Shown: positions 25,499 to 35,290 of the stretch, in pieces
How the letters are laid out: the number at the start of each line of letters is the position of its first letter
How positions within the stretch are numbered: the first letter of the stretch is position 1
Assembly (NCBI RefSeq): GCF_011516635.5
Contig: NZ_CP096255.1
Span: 1,734,501 to 1,798,500 of the forward strand
Direction of reading: 5' to 3'
Origin: Bradyrhizobium barranii subsp. apii
Lineage (GTDB): Bacteria; Pseudomonadota; Alphaproteobacteria; Rhizobiales; Xanthobacteraceae
Length of the DNA stretch: 64,000 nucleotides
Program-made: the position numbers and the translations under genes
Notes under the pieces: generated by a model
What the model was told of the DNA's origin: nothing
Seen by the model: the letters and a program-made list of their open reading frames with translations, nothing else
Databases searched by the model: none

Positions 25499-26809
25499 TC
25501 AGCCTCGCGCTGCGACGGCCTCGCGCGGGCGGGCAACGACGACGACGTCCGGTCTGCCGTTGTCGGCCTGTACCCGGTTGCGCCCCTTTTCCTTGGCGCG
25601 GTAGCAGGCGGCATCCGCGCGCCGCATGGCGTCCTCGAGCGTGGTGTTACCGTCCGCGATACAGGCGACGCCGATGCTGGCGGTCACCGCAAAGCAACGA
25701 TCGTCCCAGGCGAAGGTGAACAGCTCGAGCGATCTGCGCAGGCGTTCGGCGATATCGACGGTGGTCGAGGGCGAGCACTGCGGCAGGATCAGGCCGAATT
25801 CGTCGCCGCCGAGCCGGGCCACCAGATCATGCGGTCCCCGCTCCTGTTGCAGCAGGCGCGAGACCTGGCAGAGCAGGCGGTCGCCGGCGAGGTGGCCACA
25901 GGTGTCGTTGACGCTCTTGAACTGGTCGAGGTCGAGCAGGATCAGGCCCAGCGAACCCGCCGCGGTCGTGTCCAGCACGCTTTGCAGGCGCGCCTCGAAG
26001 GCGCGGCGGTTGGACAGGCCGGTCAACCAGTCGTGCGATGCCTGCCATGCCAGGCGCTCCTTCTCGGCATGCAACGCATCCTCGAACGCTTGTCGTTGCA
26101 GCATCAAGCGCCGCGTGTGCCAGATCAGGAGCAGGATCAGCGTCGCGGCCGCCACGATGTTGATGCACGTCAGCGTTACCTTGATGGCGCGGGAGCCTTC
26201 GCCGAGGACAGTCGAGAACCGCTTTGCATGCACCGTGAACTGCGTGTTGAGCTCCGAGAGCCGCGACGACAGCAGCCGCAGGCGGTCGCGGTCCTCAATG
26301 GGTCCGTGCGCCAGCTCGGACCGGATGACCTCGCCGAACACGCTGAGCTCCAGCAGCATGGGATCGGTGGCCGCCCACTCGTGGATCGCTTCCTGGAGGA
26401 AGCTGACGCGGCTGAAATAACGGAATAGCCAGATCAATCCCGGAACGTCATCGGGATGGTTGCCGCCTTGCAGAAACCCGACGCGGGCGGCCTCGACGTC
26501 GACCGGATCGCGCTCGAGTGCCCAGCGCGCGAACTCATCGCCGATGGGAACGGCAAGGGACGCCTGGTAGTGGGTGAACTGGCTGGGTTCGCCTGAATGC
26601 AGATAGAGATTGAGGAAATAGACGGCGTTCTTCTGTGACCGCGACCACATTGCTTCGCCCGCGACATAGGCGCGGACCGATGACATCACCTCGAGGCTGA
26701 ATCCCGCGATCGTTGCCTGGAGCACGACGACCATCACGAATGGCGAGACAAGTTTGATGACGTGAAGGAAACTACGCCCCTTCGTCGACGTCGCTGTTCT
26801 GCGAAACAC
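25499..26809 (-). CDS. Membrane-bound diguanylate cyclase (GGDEF)
   Basis: Makes c-di-GMP. About 436 residues: an N-terminal membrane helix (LVSPFVMVVVLQATIAGFSL), a ~150-residue external sensing region without a recognised domain, a second membrane helix (CINIVAAATLILLLIWHTRR), a short coiled linker, then the GGDEF domain with LTGLSNRRAFEARL, LILLDLDQFKSVNDTCGHLA and the intact active site RLGGDEFGLILP; ASIGVACIADGNTTLEDAM and DAACYRAKEKGRNRV complete it. GTG 26809 is preferred: agggaatgcagg-like sequence precedes it and it starts just before the first helix; the frame stays open to 26962. No EAL domain, so synthesis only. Confidence 0.9.
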   Translation of the reverse strand: MFRRTATSTKGRSFLHVIKLVSPFVMVVVLQATIAGFSLEVMSSVRAYVAGEAMWSRSQKNAVYFLNLYLHSGEPSQFTHYQASLAVPIGDEFARWALERDPVDVEAARVGFLQGGNHPDDVPGLIWLFRYFSRVSFLQEAIHEWAATDPMLLELSVFGEVIRSELAHGPIEDRDRLRLLSSRLSELNTQFTVHAKRFSTVLGEGSRAIKVTLTCINIVAAATLILLLIWHTRRLMLQRQAFEDALHAEKERLAWQASHDWLTGLSNRRAFEARLQSVLDTTAAGSLGLILLDLDQFKSVNDTCGHLAGDRLLCQVSRLLQQERGPHDLVARLGGDEFGLILPQCSPSTTVDIAERLRRSLELFTFAWDDRCFAVTASIGVACIADGNTTLEDAMRRADAACYRAKEKGRNRVQADNGRPDVVVVARPREAVAARG

Positions 26810-27055
26810 CCTGCATTCCCCAAATCGATCAACGACCCCACCGGAGCGTCGCGCCTGCAACGCCAAGTAGAGGGGAAAGTTGCTTAACTCGACCCCAAGG
26901 ACGCAGGCGACTGCACTGCAGGGTGAAAGCGTCGTGAAGCGGATGCCCGCAGATCGTTGCAAATGCCGACGAACCGGAACCGATGCGGTCGTGGCGAACC
27001 AATGCCTCGCATTCGTCCTGCGCGGTTTACCTGATCGAGAGAGTTTGGTCCGGCG

Positions 27056-28360
27056 CTAGACCAGCACCGGCTTGCGCACCCGGCCAGCGTCGCCGAACAC
27101 GCGCAAATAGCGTTCGATCTCGGATGGCATGCCGGTCGCCTTCTCCGGATTGTCAGAGAGCTTGACGGCCGGGTGGCCGTCAACCGACGACACCTTGCAG
27201 ACCAGCGAGATGGGATCGAGATTGAACGAGCCGTCCGGCGGGCAGCCGACGAAATCATTGGTGAGGTTGGTGCCCCAGCCGAAAGAGAGCCGCGAGCGAC
27301 CGGAGAAGTGGTGATAGGTCTCCTCGATCGAGCCGACATCCATCGCATCGGAGAAGACGAGCAGCTTGTCCTTGGGGTTGCGGCCCTTCTTTTCCCACCA
27401 TGCGATGATCTCCTCGCCGGCCTGGATCGGTGGTGCGCTGTCGGGGCGGAAGCCGGTCCAGTCGGCGACCCATTCCGGCGCATCGCGCAGGAAGGATTTG
27501 GTGCCGAAGGCGTCGGGCAGCGCGATCAGGAGATTGCCGCCATAGGTCTGGCGCCATTGGTCGAGAATGCGATAGGGCGCCCAGCGCAACTCCTCGTCGT
27601 CCTTGGCAAGCGCAGCCGCGACCATCGGCAGCTCATGCGCATTGGTGCCGATGGCTTCGAGATCATTGTCCATCGCCAGCAGCACGTTGGAGGTGCCGAT
27701 GAAGGACGGGCCCAGGCCTTCCTTCACCGCCTCGACGCACCAGCGTTGCCAGAGGAAGCCGTGCCGGCGGCGGGTGCCGAAGTCGGAGAGCCGCAAATTC
27801 TCGAGCTGGCGCAGCCGCTCGACCTTGGTCCACAGCTTGGCCTTGGCGCGGGCATAGAGCACGTCGAGCTCGAAGCGGCCGCGGCCCTTCATCGCGGCGC
27901 GCGACCGCAACTCGTTGAGGATGGCGAGCGCCGGAATTTCCCACATCGTGGTGTGGGTCCAGGGCCCGTGGAAATGCAGCTCGTACTGGCCCTCGACCTT
28001 GCGCAGCTCGTATTCGGGCAGCCGGAATTCGGCCAGCCAGCGGATGAAGTCCGCCGAGAACATGTGGGTCTTGCCGTAGAAGGTGTTACCGGCAAGCCAG
28101 ATCAGCTCTTTCTTGGCGAAGCGGATGGTGCGGGCGTGGTCGAGCTGGGCACGCAGCTCGCCCTCGTCGATGATCTCGGCCAGCCGCACATGGCGCGAGC
28201 GGTTGATGACCGAGAAGGTCACCTGCTGATCCGGATAGTCCTCCCGAATCATCTGTAACATCAATAGCTTGTAGAAGTCGGTATCCAGCAGGCTGCGGAT
28301 GATGGGGTCCAGCCGCCAGCTATGATTGTAGGTCCGGCTCGCAATATCGGTCACTGTCAT
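27056..28360 (-). CDS. pncB: Nicotinate phosphoribosyltransferase PncB
   Basis: Converts nicotinate and PRPP (with ATP hydrolysis) to nicotinate mononucleotide in NAD salvage. The 434-residue protein has [56 protein letters not shown] and [33 protein letters not shown], the key [22 protein letters not shown] (phosphorylated histidine region) and [20 protein letters not shown]. All catalytic blocks look intact. It has no operon partner. A broken nicotinate-hydroxylase-like gene lies far upstream at 0.3-1.4 kb, so a connection is possible but not shown. The 246 bases between its stop and the cyclase start hold no gene I can support. Confidence 0.95.
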   Translation of the reverse strand: MTVTDIASRTYNHSWRLDPIIRSLLDTDFYKLLMLQMIREDYPDQQVTFSVINRSRHVRLAEIIDEGELRAQLDHARTIRFAKKELIWLAGNTFYGKTHMFSADFIRWLAEFRLPEYELRKVEGQYELHFHGPWTHTTMWEIPALAILNELRSRAAMKGRGRFELDVLYARAKAKLWTKVERLRQLENLRLSDFGTRRRHGFLWQRWCVEAVKEGLGPSFIGTSNVLLAMDNDLEAIGTNAHELPMVAAALAKDDEELRWAPYRILDQWRQTYGGNLLIALPDAFGTKSFLRDAPEWVADWTGFRPDSAPPIQAGEEIIAWWEKKGRNPKDKLLVFSDAMDVGSIEETYHHFSGRSRLSFGWGTNLTNDFVGCPPDGSFNLDPISLVCKVSSVDGHPAVKLSDNPEKATGMPSEIERYLRVFGDAGRVRKPVLV

Positions 28361-28440
28361 GGGACAATTCTAGCGTGGCGGCCCTCGCGCAACCAGTGGG
28401 TTTGGCGAAGGGCAGACTTCCCTGAAACCGTAACCGAGGC

Positions 28441-29368
28441 TCAGTCTCCGGCCGCCGTTGCCGCCACGGTTTCGAGCTGGCCGCGGATCCAGCGATGGGC
28501 CGGGTCTTTCTGATAGCGCTGATGCCAGACCATGAACATCGGCAGCTCGGCCAGCGTCTTTGTCCGCGACGCCAGCGGAATCGGTACATGCGCAAAGCCG
28601 CGCATCACACCGGAGGCGAGCAGGCTCGGCATGCTGGCCAGCATCTGCGAGCCGCGCAGGAAGGGCGGCACGCCGGAAAAGCTCGGCACGGAGATGGCGA
28701 TGTCACGAAGAAAGCCGTTCGCCGCCAGCCGGCGGTCGAAGTCGAGCCGCTCGTTGTCGGTATAGACCACCGTGATGTGGCGTGCCGCGAGATAGGCGCT
28801 GCGGCCGGCCGGCGCGGTGCGCGCCTTGGGATCGAAGTAGCAGACGTAGTGATCGCTGAGCAGCCGCTTCTGCACGATGTCCACGCCGGATGGCGGCAGC
28901 GGCGTGACCATGAGATCGCAGCGGTTTTCGCGCAGCATCGCGGGCGACGGCGACTGCGAGGGGATCACGCGCAGGTTCAGGCTCCTGACCTGTCCCGCGA
29001 CATGATCGAAGAACCGCGGCAATAGCAGATCGCGCTGGAAATCGTTGGCGGCGATCGTCAGCGATAGCTGCGCGCGCCGGCTCGAAGGTGACGCCGCCGG
29101 CAAAGCTGCGCATCTCGTCGATCAGCGCCCGCGCTTTCGCAGCCAATGCCTGGGCGTGGGCGGTGGCGACGATGCCGCGGCCGGATTTGGCAAACAGCGG
29201 ATCGCCCGCGATCCGCCGCAGCTTGTTCAGCCCGTGACTGACCGCCGATTGCGTCAGACCGAGCCGCGTCGCTGCCGCCGTGACCGAACCTTCCTCCAGC
29301 ACGGCAAGGAACAGTTCGAGGGCGTGGCCGTCGAGCGCCAAATGATCGATTTCCTTCATGTAATTCAT
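28441..29368 (-). pseudogene. LysR-family regulator divergent from pcaHG, frameshifted
   Basis: The N-terminal winged helix is complete: HALELFLAVLEEGSVTAAAT and RLGLTQSAVSHGLNKLR up to FAGGVTFEPAR. After about 29075 the frame changes; the ligand-binding domain continues as AQLSLTIAANDFQRDLLLPR, RVIPSQSPSPAMLRENRCDL and FSGVPPFLRGSQMLASMPSL to the stop at 28441. The expected ccg-gcg-cgc-gcg-cag has lost one GC unit from a CGCGCGC run (two bases), giving 309 residues if restored. It is divergent from pcaHG with an inverted repeat of LysR type between them, so it is the probable protocatechuate or 4-hydroxybenzoate sensor. Start ATG 29368; ATG 29359 is an alternative. The lesion sits in a GC repeat, so it could be a sequencing error. 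Confidence 0.78.
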
Positions 29369-29375
29369 TATAATC

Positions 29376-29400
29376 GATCTATTTATCTTGAGAATAGATC
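29376..29400. promoter_or_regulatory. LysR-type box gatctatt-N9-aatagatc
   Basis: Perfect 8-bp inverted repeat with a 9-base spacer containing a T-N11-A core (T29382/A29394), 8 bases upstream of the LysR start and 65 bases before the pcaH ATG. The position fits activation of pcaHG and autorepression. Confidence 0.7.
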
Positions 29401-29476
29401 GTCCCATGATCTCCCGATAAGCCGCGCCCCCCGGACCCGGGCGCCACAGGGAGAGACAACGCCGATGAACGTCTAG

Positions 29477-30247
<771 letters not shown>

Positions 30248-30251
30248 GCCA

Positions 30252-30878
30252 ATGCCGCAGCCGCTCGACTATCTCAAGGAAACCGCCTCGCAGACCGCCG
30301 GGCCCTACGTTCATATCGGCCTGATCCCGGCCATGGCCGGCTTCGACATTTTTGAGAAGAACTTTTCCAACGTGCTGGTGACGCCGAACACGCCAGGCGA
30401 GCGCATCACGCTGGAGGGCAAGGTGTTCGACGGCAGCGGCACGCCGCTGCGCGATGTGCTGCTCGAAATCTGGCAGGCCAACGCAACCGGCCGCTATAAC
30501 CATCCGGCCGATCGCCCGGCCAGCCCGGTGGACGAGGAGTTTCGCGGCTGGGGCCGCGCCGGCTCCGATTTCGAGAGCGGGTTGGTGACGTTCGAGACCA
30601 TCAAGCCAGGTGCCATCATCGACAAAGCGGGCCGCAAATGCGCGCCGTACGTCAATATCTGGATCGTCGCGCGCGGCATCAACATCGGTCTCAATACGCG
30701 ACTCTATTTCTCCGACGAAGAAGCCGCGAATGCCGCCGACCCCGTGCTCAACCTGGTCGAGCCGCCGGCGCGGCGCGCGACGCTGATCGCCACGCGCGGC
30801 GAGCGCGCCGGCAAGGTCGTGTACTCCTTCTCGATCAATCTGCAGGGGGCGGAGGAGACGGTGTTCTTCGACGTCTGA
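30252..30878 (+). CDS. pcaG: Protocatechuate 3,4-dioxygenase alpha subunit PcaG
   Basis: Partner of PcaH in the ring-cleaving dioxygenase. 208 residues, normal length: YLKETASQTAGPYVHIGLIP, VTPNTPGERITLEGKVFDGS, RDVLLEIWQANATGRYNHPA, GWGRAGSDFESGLVTFETIK and GRKCAPYVNIWIVARGINIG, ending in EETVFFDV. The alpha subunit has lost the full iron-ligand set, as usual. It begins 4 bases after the pcaH stop (translational coupling likely). A degenerate second copy of its C-terminal half lies at 31782-31910, nearly 1 kb downstream. Confidence 0.95.
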   Translation: MPQPLDYLKETASQTAGPYVHIGLIPAMAGFDIFEKNFSNVLVTPNTPGERITLEGKVFDGSGTPLRDVLLEIWQANATGRYNHPADRPASPVDEEFRGWGRAGSDFESGLVTFETIKPGAIIDKAGRKCAPYVNIWIVARGINIGLNTRLYFSDEEAANAADPVLNLVEPPARRATLIATRGERAGKVVYSFSINLQGAEETVFFDV

Positions 30879-30902
30879 CGATCCGGCGGTCGTCCCGCGG
30901 GA

Positions 30903-31517
30903 TCATTCCACCTGGTCGCCTCGATTGATCGATCCGCGCGTGGTGGCTTGCGGTGGTTGCTGGCGCATCTCGCGCGATCCCGGCCGCTCGGCCGGGGCGC
31001 GCCCCACTCTTGGCTTCAGCTCCGTCAAATCGATGAAGACGTCGGCCTGCCGGCGCAGTTCGTCGGCCACCATGGGAGGCTGGCTCGCAAGCGTGGAGAC
31101 GACCGTCACGCGGACGCCGCGGCGTTGCACGGCTTCCACCAGTGAACGAAAATCCCCATCGCCCGAGAACAGCACGATCTGATTGACGTGCTCGGCGAGT
31201 TCCATGGCATTCACGGCGAGTTCCACATCCATGCTGCCCCTCATCTTGCGGCGGCCGGTCGTGGCGTCAACGAACTCCTTGGCGAGCTTGGTGACGACGG
31301 TATACCCGTTATAGTCGAGCCAATCGATCAACGGGCGGATTGACGAGTATTCCTGATCCTCGCTCACGGTCGTGTAGTAGAAGGCTCGCAGCAGCGTACC
31401 TCGGCCGTGAAATTCGCCGAGCAGGCGCCTGTAGTCGCTATCGAAACCGAGCGCCTTGGTGGCGGCATAGAGATTGGGGCCATCGATGAAGACCGCAATC
31501 TTCTCAAGCGAAGACAT
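30903..31517 (-). CDS. NYN-domain (LabA/DUF88-type) protein
   Basis: PIN-like nuclease fold, probably acting on RNA. The 204-residue protein has the conserved acidic sites: IAVFIDGPNLYAATKALG (first Asp), MRGSMDVELAVNAMELAEHV (second) and IVLFSGDGDFRSLVEAVQRR (third, S-G-D-x-D). VRVTVVSTLASQPPMVADEL follows and the last ~35 residues are a disordered Arg/Pro/Gln tail. LabA-type NYN proteins occur widely in alphaproteobacteria; target unknown. It is convergent with pcaG (24 bases apart) and its start ATG 31517 faces the pcaG remnant region. Confidence 0.88.
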   Translation of the reverse strand: MSSLEKIAVFIDGPNLYAATKALGFDSDYRRLLGEFHGRGTLLRAFYYTTVSEDQEYSSIRPLIDWLDYNGYTVVTKLAKEFVDATTGRRKMRGSMDVELAVNAMELAEHVNQIVLFSGDGDFRSLVEAVQRRGVRVTVVSTLASQPPMVADELRRQADVFIDLTELKPRVGRAPAERPGSREMRQQPPQATTRGSINRGDQVE

Positions 31518-31781
31518 TATGCACTAATCCCCAGTTCCGCATTGAAGCCGGCAGGTTCAGCCGCCAGGGCTGTGTGCCGGCCGGAAAACACCGAAGTCGC
31601 CGATGGCCCGCGGAAAAAGGCGGCGCAGACGGCCGGAGGGGGGGGCCGTCCCGCGCCAGTTAAGGGAGGTTGCTGCTATCAGCGCCAGGATTCCGAATGC
31701 AGTCACGTTAAGGCGTGCGCATGCCACGCTCAATTGTACGGAGGTAAACGGCGCGTATCCAAAGGGTTGGATGCTCTATAC

Positions 31782-31910
31782 GAAGGTAAGTGGCGCGCCG
31801 GTTCGGATCTCGACAGCCCGGCGCGATCACGGATGCGGCCGGCCGCAAATGCGCGCCGCACGTCGATGTCTGGATTGTTGTGCGCGCCCGGGGACCGGTT
31901 CTTCGACGTG
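31782..31910 (+). pseudogene. Decayed fragment of a second pcaG
   Basis: Three pieces of PcaG remain, in order but in shifting frames: GKWRAGSDLDS (cf. GWGRAGSDFES), PGAITDAAGRKCAPHVDVW plus IVV (cf. PGAIIDKAGRKCAPYVNIW), and RFFDV (cf. VFFDV, the PcaG C-terminus). The sections GLVTFETIK and about 60 residues before the end are deleted. It lies just downstream of the convergent-oriented pobR gene and 0.9 kb after the intact pcaG. The preceding 264 bases (31518-31781) hold no gene I can support. Confidence 0.75.
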
Positions 31911-31918
31911 GGATGGCC

Positions 31919-32788
31919 TCAAGCTTCGCCGCCATGGAGCTGGGCGCGAAAGGCGCGCGGCGACAGGCCCGTGGCTGCGGCATAGACGCGGCTGAAATAG
32001 GCGGGATCCTCGAAGCCGAGCGCGTAGGCGATCGTCGAGACCGGCAAATTGGTGTAGACGAGGTTGCGACGCGCCTCGCGGATCAGCCGGTTGAGGATCA
32101 GGTGCGAGGCGGTGTCGCCGGTCGCTGCCCGCGTCAGCCGGTTGAGATGGGTCGGCGTGATCGACAGCGTGCCTGCATAGTCCGCAACGCTCCAGCGTTC
32201 CAGATGATGCTGTTCCAGCAGCGCCTCGAAGCGGCGGAACAGCCCGCTTTCCGCCGTGCCGTTGCCGCCGCTCTCGCTGGTGAGCGCGCGGGCCACCAGC
32301 CCGATCATGGCCGCCGACAGTGCACGCAGCACGTGCGCGCGGCCGAAATCGCGCGCGGCGTGCTCGGCGAAGATCTGCTTCATGGTGGTGCGGATCTGCG
32401 GCGTACCGCGCACCACGGCCGATCGGGACAGGGCGCCGCGCAGTCCTTCCGAGGCAAGCAGTGCCTCGTCCAGAATTTCCGCCGCGATCGTCAGCACCCA
32501 GCCTTGGGTATCGGGCTCGAAGCGGAAGCCGTGGACATGGCCGACCGGCACGTTGACGACCTGCATCGGCCGGAGCGGCACCACGCGCCCGTCGAGCGTC
32601 GCCTCGCCGCCGCCGCGCTCGATCAGCAGCACCTGGTGCAGCCGGGCATGGCGATGCACGGCCAGCGTCCAGTCGTGCAGCACCGAGCGCGACGCGATCG
32701 TCTCGCAATGCACGACGTCGGGCAGATCGCCGGACTCGCCGAAGAGGTTGTAGACCCGGATTGCCGGGGCTGAGGCTGCGGTTCTCAT
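31919..32788 (-). CDS. pobR: AraC-family regulator, probable PobR activator of pobA
   Basis: 289 residues. The N-terminal cupin-like sensing domain includes VHRHARLHQVLLIERGGGEA and PMQVVNVPVGHVHGFRFEPD. The C-terminal AraC DNA-binding domain has two helix-turn-helix units: WSVADYAGTLSITPTHLNRL with TRAATGDTASHLILNRLIRE, and LPVSTIAYALGFEDPAYFSR with VYAAATGLSPRAFRAQL. It is divergent from pobA with 87 bases between, the usual pobR/pobA layout, so it should activate pobA with 4-hydroxybenzoate. ATG 32788 is the first start giving the known N-terminus; the open frame beyond it is the shadow of pobA. Confidence 0.85.
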   Translation of the reverse strand: MRTAASAPAIRVYNLFGESGDLPDVVHCETIASRSVLHDWTLAVHRHARLHQVLLIERGGGEATLDGRVVPLRPMQVVNVPVGHVHGFRFEPDTQGWVLTIAAEILDEALLASEGLRGALSRSAVVRGTPQIRTTMKQIFAEHAARDFGRAHVLRALSAAMIGLVARALTSESGGNGTAESGLFRRFEALLEQHHLERWSVADYAGTLSITPTHLNRLTRAATGDTASHLILNRLIREARRNLVYTNLPVSTIAYALGFEDPAYFSRVYAAATGLSPRAFRAQLHGGEA

Positions 32789-32848
32789 GTTCGAATAGTA
32801 CAAGACAAAGACGAAACCCTCCATCGGTTTGCGGCGCCGCATCTGTAA

Positions 32849-34048
<1,200 letters not shown>

Positions 34049-34225
34049 CGACGGTTTGTGACCGCTCAGCTGACGTTGCCGCTCCAAAGGGGAGCTCTCC
34101 CCGCGGCACGAGGCGAGTTCGCCCGTCAGGCCGGTTCCCTTTCAATAAGTGGTGACGGACGCCGAAATGCTCTGTTGCCTTGTGCGATCGTTCCTACCTC
34201 CTCAACCGAACAGGAGGGCGCAGCG

Positions 34226-35290
34226 ATGACGAACACAGCGCTTGTGGTCGGCGCCAGCGGTATTGTCGGCAGCAATCTCGCCCGCCATCTCAGCGATCGC
34301 GGCTGGCAGGTGCTTGGGCTCGCAAGGCGCCCACCAAGCGACCTCGATGGTGTTCGTCCCATCGCGGCCGATCTGCAGGATCCGGCCTCGCTTCGCGACA
34401 TCCTGGCGAGCCTTCGTCCCACTCACGTATTTCTCGCCACATGGCTACGTCAGCCGACCGAGGCGGAAAATATCCGCGTTAACGCTGCGATGGTGCGCAA
34501 CGTGCTGGGGGCACTTTCCGGCGCAGATACGCTTTCTCATGTCGCGCTGGTCACCGGGCTAAAGCATTACCTGGGACCGTTCGAGTCCTACGGTAAAGGC
34601 AGGCTGCCCGCGACGCCATTCCGCGAGGAGCAACCGCGGCTCGATGTCGAGAACTTCTACTACGCTCAGGAGGACGAACTATTCGATGCGGCCAGGCGCG
34701 GTGGTTTCAGCTGGAGCATTCACCGCCCGCACACGATCATCGGTTATGCGATAGGCAACGCCATGAACATGGGAACGACGCTTGCCGTCTACGCGACGAT
34801 CTGTCGAGAAACGGGGCGGCCATTTCTCTTTCCAGGCTCGGCGATGCAATGGACCGGCTTGGCGGATATGACGGATGCCAGATTGCTGGCGCGGCACCTG
34901 GAATGGGCTGCGACGACGACGGTCGCGCGAGACCAGGCATTCAACGTCGTAAATGGCGATGTCTTCCGATGGAGCTGGATGTGGGCGCGACTGGCCGGCT
35001 GGTTCGGGTTGCAGCCTGCCCCCTTTCCAGAGGAAATTTCGCCGCTTGAGCGTCAGCTTGCCGATTCAGGTCGTATATGGGCTGATATCGCGCTCAAGTA
35101 TGATCTCGTCGAAAGAGACCTCTCCGTCCTTTCGTCGGCATGGCACACCGATGCCGACTTGGGCCGACCTATCGAAGTCGTCACCGATATGAGCAAGAGC
35201 CGTAAGCTCGGTTTCCTTGAATATCAGGCGACGGACGACAGTTTTTTCGATCTCTTCAGCAGGTTGCGTGCCGCGAACGTTATTCCTTGA
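34226..35290 (+). CDS. Short-chain reductase of the PRISE (progesterone 5-beta-reductase/iridoid synthase-like) type
   Basis: 354 residues, extended SDR. The NAD(P) site is TALVVGASGIVGSNLARHLS. VENFYYAQEDELFDAARRG carries the NFYY motif of the PRISE family, where the Tyr replaces the usual YxxxK catalytic motif; a Lys sits in VTGLKHYLGPF. Members reduce activated C=C bonds of enones with NADPH. SWSIHRPHTIIGYAIGNAMN and GDVFRWSWMWARLAGWFGLQ are further typical blocks. The substrate is unknown. ATG 34226 follows caggagggcg. It ends 10 bases inside the cyclase frame convergent to it. Base use is slightly less GC-rich than its neighbours, a possible sign of transfer. Confidence 0.82.
   Translation: MTNTALVVGASGIVGSNLARHLSDRGWQVLGLARRPPSDLDGVRPIAADLQDPASLRDILASLRPTHVFLATWLRQPTEAENIRVNAAMVRNVLGALSGADTLSHVALVTGLKHYLGPFESYGKGRLPATPFREEQPRLDVENFYYAQEDELFDAARRGGFSWSIHRPHTIIGYAIGNAMNMGTTLAVYATICRETGRPFLFPGSAMQWTGLADMTDARLLARHLEWAATTTVARDQAFNVVNGDVFRWSWMWARLAGWFGLQPAPFPEEISPLERQLADSGRIWADIALKYDLVERDLSVLSSAWHTDADLGRPIEVVTDMSKSRKLGFLEYQATDDSFFDLFSRLRAANVIP

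Noticed and set aside
34089..34102. 14-bp palindrome ggggagctctcccc after pobA
   Set aside because: Too short with no loop or T-run to be called a terminator, and no matching regulator.
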